Below, piece by piece: positions 56,311-64,000 of a stretch of 64,000 nt of DNA. Both the position numbers and the translations under genes were made by a program. The notes under the pieces are model-generated. The model was not told where the DNA came from, ran no database searches, and saw only the letters and a program-made list of their open reading frames with translations. Every line of letters begins with the position of its first letter. Position 1 is the stretch's first letter. The DNA is from Chelydra serpentina (Eukaryota; Chordata; Testudines; Chelydridae), in assembly GCA_037349315.1 (NCBI GenBank), contig JBAIAC010000040.1, forward strand, positions 16,944,001 to 17,008,000, read 5' to 3'.

Positions 56311-59039
56311 AGCCACTATGAACCAATGCCACCACATGGCCCTGGGGAGGGCAGGAGGGGCCGTGCTGGAGGGAGCTCTGGGAGAGGGATAACCCTGAGG
56401 TTCTCTGATGGCTGGAGGGGCATTCGAGCTCCTGAGCCCGTTCGTGAAGCTGGGTGTCAATTTGAAGAGAACGATCTTCAAAAGTGCCTCGGGAGCCTGC
56501 AGCATAACAAGTCATTTGCATTATGGTCACCTGACCATGGACCGGCCCCTTTAGACAGAGTCAGAGCCGGGTCGCTGCTATCGGGTAACTAAGTGACTCC
56601 CCCAGCTCTAGGCTATCTTTCTCCGCAAAGAGGTCTCCTGCCATCAGTGGGGGTTTTATCATCCAGTGCATGAGAATTGCATCAGAGGAGTCAGCCCTGG
56701 TTGCTGCCAGCGGTTGTGCTCTAAGAACTGGGGCCTTCACGTTGCTCTGCCGTTGAGGCCTCTCGCCTTGGGTGAGGGGGGCCGTCAGGTGCTGAGATAA
56801 AAGACACCCCCGCCTGAGTCCGCCGGGGCTTTTCAAAGCGGCGAATGGTTTCGATTAGGGGATCGGGCGCTTTGCCTTGAAAATGTTGTTGAGGGAAGTT
56901 GATCCTCAAGCACCGAATGGCCTGATAGCAAAGGTTTGATCCACACAAGATGCAGGCTGGTGCGGGGCAAGCTTCTCGTTTGAGCTCTGCCATTACGGTT
57001 GCAGCTGCCCCTCCCCGCCATTCTCGCCCTGGGATGCTCCGTGCACCGGCTTGGCTGCTGATGCCCCTCCGTCCTGACCTGCAGATCCCCTGCTATGCCA
57101 GCCATGAGCTCCTTCCTGCTCTCTCTGCCGACACCCCTCAGCTTCGACTGGTCTCTAGGACACCGGTCTCTGCCATTCTCCTTTGACCCTCTAGTGCAGG
57201 AGTCGCCCGTTGTGCATGGAGATTTGCTCTGATTTGCATAGGACTAGCAGCCTACCAGCTTCAGAATGACCTGAACAAAGCAGGCTTGGACTCCAGTCTC
57301 CAGCCACAAAAGGGGCACACGTGCGCTCCAGAGACTGAAAATCGGAGCTGGGTTTAAAAAATCTTGCGTGTTTCGCAGCAACACCTCACGCGGTACCTCA
57401 GGCTCCGCTGGAGTGCCCTTCCCATCCGTTCTGCTCATAATGAGCAGTTTAAGGAGGTTTAGCTGTCCCTTTCACAAGGCAACGTTGGTGAAAATGAAGC
57501 CCAGCTAATCATTCCTCCATGTGGAACCATATGCCAGGCCGACAGGGAGTTTGTAGGAACAATCAGACACAAGTGCTTTGAACCCGGTCTCATTGACCGG
57601 TTGACTGGATGATCTCCGCGAAGTCGGCCTTTGCTCAAACTGGGATGGGAACCCGGGCAGGCAGTTGTTTGGGGATGTGGCTTTACACACACCATGGCAG
57701 GAAGGCGATGCACAAAGATGCACTTTGTATGAAATGCTGCGATCGTCTGCCAGCCGATTGAACGATTTAGCATCTGTAGAGGCTTTGGAGTGGAGGGAAA
57801 GGTAATTAAAATATAACGCAATGCGAAAAAGACTGGTCAACAGGCTGGAAACATCAGAAATCCTGCTCCAAATAGCTTTACAGGAAAGTCAAAGTCAAAC
57901 ATTCTGATCCGATTCTAAGGATTTACATTATTTGGGGGATCTGCAGACAACTTAGTGTCTCAGTGTTATTCGTATTATATTGTGATGAAGTAGGTAGGTA
58001 GGGAGGGGGAGAGAGAGAGAGAGAGAGAGAGAGTGTCTCACTATCCTCCACTTGATGGCATCATAACTCATCTGTATGACATAGGCCCTATACTGCTGAC
58101 AGATAATGGGGATTCTCCCTTAGCTAGCAGGGACCTGTGCTTTAAGAGCAAGAGAATCTGAGTTCTATCCCGGCTGAATCCAGGAAATTCCAAGTGGCCG
58201 CAGTGTATGACACAATGACAACTGTGACATGCCTGGACAGTCCTGGATTTCTTATAATAATAAATTAATTTGCAAATATCCCAGATGGCTAAGCTTCAAG
58301 AGGAAAGACGAGGATTTGTGTTTTATCTTGACTGGGATCTGTCTGGGGGAGGGTTTGCAGCTTCAAATGCTATAAATCTGTCCCTGCTAAAGCCTTCCAA
58401 ACACTTTTCTAATGATTGTCGTTCCTTTCGACTTGCAGGTGGAGATTTCTTGTCCTGAGACCGAAATGAATGGAGATTCGTTAAACAAAGGGCTCCAGTC
58501 AGTATTCTGCACCTGGAGATGCATCCAGGGACCTTTCATTCTTTCGCTGAAGGGGAGCCGGTGCCATTTCCATTACAGACATGCCGGCACGAACCAGCGC
58601 CGAGGAGCTGAAAGCAGAGAAAGCCAGTGAGGGGAGCCGAGTCAGCTGATCAGCTTTCAAATCGCCTTCAAACACTCAATTTTCTTAACATGATCCCACC
58701 ATCAATGGAGTCTCCAGAGCACCCCTTAGGAACGTTAACAGGAGAAGAATAAAATGGAGCCAAATGGGAGCTGCTGTGATTTGCTTTGAGAAATACCTCG
58801 TTTTCTTAGCACAAAACGGGAACTGAAAAATACTCTCCATCCCCTACCCCAGCCCCTTCGGACTTTATAAAATTCTCAGATATTTTTGTATGAGTTCAGT
58901 ACACAGTCCCGCTCTGCTTTAGTGGCTACTTATTGATCCCAAAATAATACCAGGGGAGAATCCTTCAGCAACTGAACCAGCGCAGCCAGACGGCTGACAA
59001 AAGGCCATTGTCCTTCCTTTCCCACTTATCTGATATCAG
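56311..59039. other. Putative intron DNA upstream of the WSCD2 exon
   Basis: A (GA)n microsatellite lies at 58009-58033. A possible acceptor lies at 58438. No other gene, RNA or repeat is supported. Confidence 0.45.
58009..58033 (+). repeat. (GA)n microsatellite
   Basis: About twelve GA units following a GTAG-type run. Confidence 0.9.
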
Positions 59040-59146
59040 CCGGTTTTGACCCAATCTTGTGCACTTGAAGAGAGAGTTGCGAGACTAGACTTGCTGTCTT
59101 TGCTCTGCGACTTCCCGCCCAACACACGGCGAGTAATGAAGGCGCC
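59040..59146 (+). other. WSCD2: WSCD2 exon, 5' untranslated part
   Basis: A pyrimidine-rich tract at about 59009-59036 ends in TATCAG at 59034-59039, a good 3' splice acceptor, which would start the exon at 59040 with 107 untranslated bases before the ATG. A second possible acceptor, ending at 58438 (TTTCGACTTGCAG), would give a longer leader. The choice is inferred from splice consensus only. RNA reads across 59040 or 58439 would settle it. Confidence 0.5.
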
Positions 59147-59165
59147 ATGGCCAAATTATTGGTAA
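59136..59165 (+). other. Upstream ORF overlapping the WSCD2 start codon
   Basis: An ATG at 59136, eleven bases before the WSCD2 ATG and in another frame, opens nine codons and stops with TAA at 59163-59165, inside WSCD2 codons 6-7. Its context is moderate (G at -3, A at +4), while the main start is strong. Overlapping upstream frames of this kind usually lower translation of the main frame by leaky scanning. Any effect here is inference. Confidence 0.45.
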
Positions 59166-59528
59166 AGTTCCAGCGTTATTTTAGGCGGAAACCCGTGCGC
59201 GTCTTCACTCTGATCGCGCTGTACCTGACGGCCGGGAGCCTGGTCTTTCTGCACTCTGGGTTTGCGGGGGAGCCCACCATCTCCGAGAATGAACCCAACC
59301 CCATGGACGGCACCGGCGAAGGGACGGCGTTTCAGTACCTGGGGGTGGTTCAGCTCGGGAGGGGCTTCAAGGAGACCCCGGAGGCTCGGCATGCTGTCCG
59401 GAGGTACGGGCCTTGGTTCAAGAGCGTTTCCAAGGATACGCCAGAGAGGAGCAAAATGGGGGACTACGGCGGGGCCTGGAGCAGAGCTCTCAAAGGGAGG
59501 AAGGTCCGCGAGAAAGAGGAGGACAGAG
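59147..59528 (+). CDS. WSCD2: WSCD2, first coding exon (partial, 127 codons plus one base)
   Basis: This exon encodes the N-terminus of WSC domain-containing protein 2, a Golgi type II membrane protein of the family now described as sialate O-sulfotransferases. Seen: a basic cytosolic tail (K3, K7, R10, R13, R14, K15, R18), one hydrophobic membrane segment at about residues 19-39, then a luminal stem with YGPWF at 87-91 and GDYGGAWSRALKG at 105-117. These match my memory of vertebrate WSCD2; the paralogue WSCD1 has a different stem. The reading frame runs past the exon, but the sequence at 59526-59534 is a consensus donor (GAG/GTAAGA), so coding stops at 59528 in phase 1. The WSC and sulfotransferase-like domains expected from the roughly 565-residue family length are outside the window. 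The start ATG has G at -3 and G at +4, a strong Kozak context. The assignment is confident; the exact exon end is inferred from splice consensus. Confidence 0.93.
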
Positions 59529-59563
59529 GTAAGATTCTGATGGAGCTGTGGGAAGAGAGGCGG
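59529..59563 (+). other. Splice donor and first bases of WSCD2 coding intron
   Basis: GTAAGA at 59529-59534 is the consensus 5' splice site. Only about 35 bases of unique intron separate the exon from the SINE that follows. Confidence 0.8.
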
Positions 59564-59747
59564 GGGGAGGGATAGCTCAGTGGTTTGAGCATTGGCCTGC
59601 TAAACCCAGGGTTGTAAATTCAATCCTTGAGGGGGCCATTTAGGGATCTGGGGCAAAAATTGGGGATTGGTCCTGCTTTGAGCAGGGGGTTGGACTAGAT
59701 GACCTCCTAAGGTCCCTTCCAACCCTGATATTCTACGATTCTATGAA
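59564..59747 (+). mobile_element. Cry I-type tRNA-derived SINE with CR1-like tail
   Basis: The head looks like a tRNA gene: an A-box-like TAGCTCAGTGGT at 59573-59584 and a B-box-like TAAATTCAATCC ending near 59626. The 3' part (about 59665-59747) matches the CR1 3' end at 36830-36908, including TTGGACTAGATGACCTCC and the closing ATTCTATGA-like repeats, so it would move with the CR1 reverse transcriptase. This head-and-tail combination is the SINE family of cryptodiran turtles. The copy is close to full length and little decayed. Orientation is the same as WSCD2. Confidence 0.88.
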
Positions 59748-60245
59748 TAGCAGCATATATTCACAGCAGGGAAAAGAGCAAACCTCCCGGGGAAAATCCT
59801 GGCCCCACAGGAGTCAAGGGCGGTTTTGTCCCTGATATTTGCTCATCCATCCCCTTGTAGGGCACTTTCCAGGGCTTTAGCAATTCTGGTTTTCGATAAT
59901 TCACTCAACCCAGCTTCCCCCACTTCCTTTGGGAAATGATGCTTCCGACCAGTAGAATTTTCCCCTCAAATATTCAGCCTGAAGGTTCCTTTGCTCATTT
60001 TCATCTCGTAATAAGTCCTGGTCCAAGGGCCTCAGACCAAAACAATCTGCCTCCCCTAGGATGTTTATAAGTGGGGCTTGCAAACATCCAACTAACCCTC
60101 GGGGAACTTTCAAGAGGATAACTGCCAAGAGAAGAGAAGTACAAGTTGAATCTTAGGTCTAATTTATGTCCCATTGGCCCTATGGGTTTGAATATGCTCT
60201 TGTGTCTCCTGTGTTGAGTGAGTCTCATTTGCTAGGCACACCTTG
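59748..60245. other. WSCD2 intron, nothing recognised
   Basis: Unique-looking intron sequence downstream of the SINE. Confidence 0.45.
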
Positions 60246-60422
60246 AGCCAGATTCTGATCTCCAGTATCAGAGGGGTAGCCGTGTTAGTCTGGATCTGTA
60301 GAAGCGACAAAGAGTTCTGTGGCACCTTATATGAGCTGAGTTACACTATCTTATGTCTCCATTGGCTTTAGTGGGGTTACTCTCAATTTACATCGGTGTA
60401 ACTGAGATTAGCAAGGATCTTC
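60246..60422. repeat. Ancient foldback repeat interrupted by another repeat
   Basis: GCCAGATTCTGATCTC at the left and TTACATCGGTGTAACTGAGA at the right belong to an old amniote foldback family. Between them, 60267-60333 carries TATCAGAGGGGTAGCCGTGT and TTCTGTGGCACCTTA, a copy of the repeat also found inverted at 39308-39357. Confidence 0.65.
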
Positions 60423-61150
60423 ATCTTGCCCTGTAGTTTTACTGGCGCCTGCCTACGGGAACGCTAATCTGAAAACCACCTGAGCTTCTCCCATGGGGGT
60501 GCATTGAAATCCACTCGTTTTTAATGGTCCGGTGGGATGCCTAATTGAAAGGCTGAGAAAGACCGAAGCCCACACATTCAGGCGAGTTTCTGTTTCCCAA
60601 GCTTTCTGTGCATTGGAGCTGATAAGGCAGCACTGCAGTGGATCAGTGATGTTTCTAAGCCAGCCAAAGAGCTTGCACCAAAATCAGCATCCTCAGTCTC
60701 TTTGTGTCTATATGAACTATACATCCCTGAGCGGTTCAGCTTTGGCACCATGACAGGGGACCGAGAGGGCACTGGGGACAGACCAACACCCGTCAGTCCC
60801 GCCTAATCCCCTTTTAAACATATATTATCTCAGTTTTAAATGAAACCTGCTACTGATTTTACCCTCAGCTGACAGCGTCTTTTGTGTGGTGACTTATTGG
60901 GCAGCTTCTGATGTGCTTATCGTCTCTGAGAACCTAATTTACAGCACCTGACAGGACAGTTATTTCATGAGGGATGCGGAGCAATCATCGGTTCTGTTTC
61001 TTTACCGAGCAGGGTGGCTGAGCTGGCTTTGTATATTCCCAGTCATTATTTCCATTCGTGCCAGAGGGTGTCACAGAGAGGCGGCACGTCATCCATTTCT
61101 TTAGCAAGAAAAGGCGTCCCTCCCGCATCTTTTTGCCTAACCCTGTCCTG
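60423..61150. other. WSCD2 intron, nothing recognised
   Basis: No supported feature. Confidence 0.4.
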
Positions 61151-61158
61151 CATGGAGC

Positions 61159-61282
61159 TAGGGTGACCAGATGTCCCAATTTTATAGGGACAGTCCCGAT
61201 TTTTGGGTCTTTTTTCTGATATAGGCTCTTATTACTCCCACCCCGTGTCCTGATTTTTCACATTTGCTGTCTGGTCACCCTA
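61159..61282. mobile_element. Short hAT-type MITE
   Basis: Perfect 13-bp terminal inverted repeats TAGGGTGACCAGA / TCTGGTCACCCTA enclose 124 bp. CATGGAGC (61151-61158) and CATGGAGT (61283-61290) form an 8-bp target duplication with one mismatch. The interior (GGGACAGTCCCGATTTTTGG) is typical of a very common turtle MITE. Confidence 0.9.
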
Positions 61283-61290
61283 CATGGAGT

Positions 61291-64000
61291 AGACTGCGAG
61301 AGCCAAATAAACTCAAAACCTACTTCAGGGGTGACCTGATTTCTTCCTCTTGTTCTGAACTTTCCCGCTGCTCCGTGAGGAGTTTCTAAAAGTATGTGAG
61401 ATGAATGGGTCACCTAGCTCGGTTGCTGTTTACTCCAGTGCTGTAGTTATCATAGTCTTGTTGCTTACCCTGAAACATTCGCCAGGCTGCCAGCCCAGAA
61501 AGACACTGACATGCCTTTCATCACGAAGGCACCTGACCAATATTTATTGTTATTAATACTTCTGGTAGGCCTTGCATGATTAACGTGGGCATTCCAGGTG
61601 AACGGGTGGATGCAAATTCCTTCTAAAGTAATGGGAAATTAAAGTACAGCCAATTACATTTGCAGTAGGCTCTCAGATTTGATGTCTAGACGTCCTGATA
61701 TACCAACTGTCCTTCTCGCTGTAGGTAAATGACGTACAACATATTGTGGATTGGCTAAAATGTTGCTAATTAAGCTAATTGAGTAGTTCTCATTGGTTTT
61801 TAAAAGCTCGCTCATTTACCCTTCGGATGAGTAAACGGAGACAAACTCGCACGCACAGAGGTGCTCTAAGGTTGCGTGTGGGCAGCTGTATTTTCAGAAG
61901 TGCTCACGGCATCTGGCTCTCTCCGTTTTGAGGCCTGCTTCAGGAGAGCGGGAGCTGCATGGTACCTTGGAAAATCAGGCCCCAAATGGCTCAAGTTGAG
62001 CACCCAAAACGAGGGGCCATTTTTGAAAATCCAGTCCAGTATGCCAGGGTTAATGCTTCGTACCTGGGGTAAGCCTCCCTTTAGAAAATTGTCCTACATA
62101 TGCAGATGGCATTAAATAGCAGACGACAGCAAATGCGGCGGTGTCAGCAGAGTACCCAATGATGACACAAAATTACCTGCAATCAGTGTTCCCAGCTCTG
62201 AAGATGAGCGGGAACGGTACATTTACAAGGCAGTTAGACTCTGCAAATACACTTTGCCTTGAGTTCTCAATCTACTGTTTTTCCCCCCGTGAAGCACTAA
62301 CTTGCATCTTTGGTTGAGTGTGAATGCTGTTACAATTTGTTGTCATTAATAAAGTGGGCTGGTGAGAAGAAGCAATCTAGCATGTTGCTACAGTACAGTG
62401 CACCTGTGACAGCAGCATAATAGATTGCCTTGGTATTTAGGGAAATCGCTGCAGCATTATCCATTATGGGAACCCAAAATGAAATACGAAATAGCAGCAG
62501 TAACTACTGATGTTGGCTCCAGCCGCAGATTCAAGCCCTGTTATATTTTTGAAGATGATTTCTTTCCATAGCTTTTCCCAGGGAAGGCTTATGTGGACCT
62601 TAAACAACGTGGATGGCCATATTATCGTCCCTGGTCGTTTTTAATTGCTGGGGCCAGCTCTGTTGCAAAAACACGTTGTTAAAAATGTGCCGCATCCACC
62701 GGAAAGACGAGACCTCCTGCAAAACCAGACAAACCCACAGTGAGCCATTAGGAAGCTGAGCATGCGAAGGAATGTTGGTAGCATTCACACGGTCCCCCTA
62801 TTGTGAACTAATTCAGTGTCTCTCTATCTGTTCCCCAAGATAGTTCTGATTTAGAATTAATGGGCGAGTGTCCTGCGATTAGCAAAGCTTTTCTCGCCCT
62901 TGGGAAAACGAGCTCAACTAGTTGAGTCCGTTGGTTAGAAGACGATGATCTATTCCCAGGCGTTTTCCCCCCAGGTCATAGGCTGGCAGCTGGCCCTCAC
63001 AAGCTGCAAAAAAGCCTCAGCAACAATTGGCAAACAGATCAAAGGACTGAATTCTTTCGCAGCGAATGTTTCGACCAGCTCTGGTTGGAGGGATCAATGT
63101 TTGTGGCGCTGGGCTGTGGAGGTGCAAAGGCGGATTGGGAAAACCATAAAAGAGGGGGGATGTACGAGAGACACAAGAGGTGATGGCTTCTCTTCATCTG
63201 TTCGCAGAATACGATCCCTGTGTATTTGCTTTACCTCTGAAGCCCTGCACATCAGCCCTTTGTACAGAATCTGAGCATCGAGGCACAATAAATGTCGAAC
63301 CATTTACAGGCTAATTCCGATTAACTCTCCCCCTCAGCTCCCGGGGGTGTAGGTGGGAATTGTGGTGCGCAGCAGCCCCTCAGGAAATGCTCTGCACCAC
63401 CGAGGATCAGGCCTGAAACAATACTCCGAGGTGCTGCATGCTGTGTGTTCGAATGGCTGCAGCATCGAAACCAGCCAGGAACTCACCTCTGCACCGTGGG
63501 TGGATAAATGATTGTTAATTGGCTGATATTTTGTGTTCCCCATTTGGAATTCCCCTGCATTTGGCGTTTGCTCTAGGAGAACAGCAGCTGTCACTCACGC
63601 AACAAGGAGCTTGCGTAAAACGTCCACGCACAAAGCCACGGCAAAGAGATGACAGACGCGCACAACGCCCCTCGCAAGCCGGTGCCTCGCCCAGTGCCAT
63701 TCGCTGAGCGTGCCGCCCCCGCTACCTTTCATCTTGCCAGGTGTGCAGACAGGACTATGATCTCATCAGTGTGCATGGGAATCTGTATGTAGAACTCCCA
63801 GGGCATGGTGAGTATGGAGATGACAACATACTCCCAGTTAGTCGGGATTTCACATTAATATGCCAGAGGAGTAAGCAGTGAAGCATTTAATTATGCACAG
63901 AAGTAACCTTCCGTGGAAATCTTCCACTGAGAGACTGAGCATGTGTTTCTCGGGAGCGGGAGGAATGCTGTAATAAATCTGTGGCAAGCTAGGAATTTCA
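61291..64000. other. WSCD2 intron up to the window edge, no further exon seen
   Basis: The segment 61720-61830 is AT-rich with TGACGTAC, two CCAAT-type boxes and GCTAATTAAGCTAATTGAG. The block 61965-62035 has the CAAGTTGAGCACCCAAAA pattern of an old amniote repeat. I looked for, but did not find, the next WSCD2 exon (WSC domain, expected to start near YIGC). Confidence 0.45.

Noticed and set aside
59529..59575. WSCD2 frame continuing past 59528
   Set aside because: It reads through a consensus donor into the intron; the extra residues do not resemble the family.
59564..59640. tRNA gene
   Set aside because: A and B boxes are present, but the sequence does not fold into a full tRNA and continues into a CR1 tail, so it is a SINE.
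1..64000. CRISPR array, bacterial operon, phage or biosynthetic cluster
   Set aside because: No regularly spaced repeats, ribosome binding sites, dense coding or phage genes. The window is vertebrate.

Overview
This window is animal nuclear DNA, almost certainly from a hidden-necked (cryptodiran) turtle. The strongest evidence is a tRNA-derived SINE of the turtle Cry I type with a CR1-like 3' tail at 59564-59747. Several turtle-style CR1 LINE copies (16413-17187, 36590-36908, 44071-44700), MIR and L3-like fragments and many short inverted-repeat DNA elements agree with this. There are no bacterial operons, CRISPR arrays or phage genes. Almost all open reading frames in the window are chance or repeat-derived. 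Repeat names below come from recognition of their sequence, not from a database search.

One protein-coding gene is supported: the first coding exon of WSCD2 (WSC domain-containing protein 2, a Golgi type II membrane protein) on the + strand at 59147-59528. It ends in a consensus splice donor. The rest of the gene, including the WSC and sulfotransferase-like domains, lies beyond the right edge. A good splice acceptor at 59039 defines a likely exon start, and a nine-codon upstream reading frame overlaps the WSCD2 start codon. A candidate noncoding first exon ends at a strong donor at 8070/8071. If it is real, 8071-59039 is the first intron (about 51 kb) and 1 to about 7490 is upstream intergenic DNA holding the promoter.

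Layout: 1-7490 is intergenic DNA with old repeats and a 302-bp foldback element at 4894-5195 that carries a 24-bp perfect hairpin. The candidate first exon is at about 7490-8070. From 8071 to 22100 the putative intron holds a hAT-type MITE (10519-10742), a MIR split by an insertion (15391-15790), a CR1 copy, and a GC-rich hAT-type element with a perfect 8-bp target duplication (17272-17631). From 22129 to 23890 lies a decayed LINE on the - strand, interrupted by a likely solo LTR of about 1.1 kb. From 24671 to 59039 are more hAT-type elements, CR1, L3 and MIR pieces, a poly-G/hairpin at 34175-34220, a GC-rich turtle repeat at 52245-52798 and a hairpin MITE at 55747-56021. From 59040 onward are the WSCD2 exon, the Cry SINE 36 bp past its donor, and the start of the next intron with a short hAT-type MITE at 61159-61282.

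I found no convincing undescribed system. The points most worth checking are the WSCD2 5' end (upstream reading frame, first exon, SINE beside the donor), the LTR-in-LINE nest, and the foldback and hAT-type elements whose boundaries can be read from target duplications.
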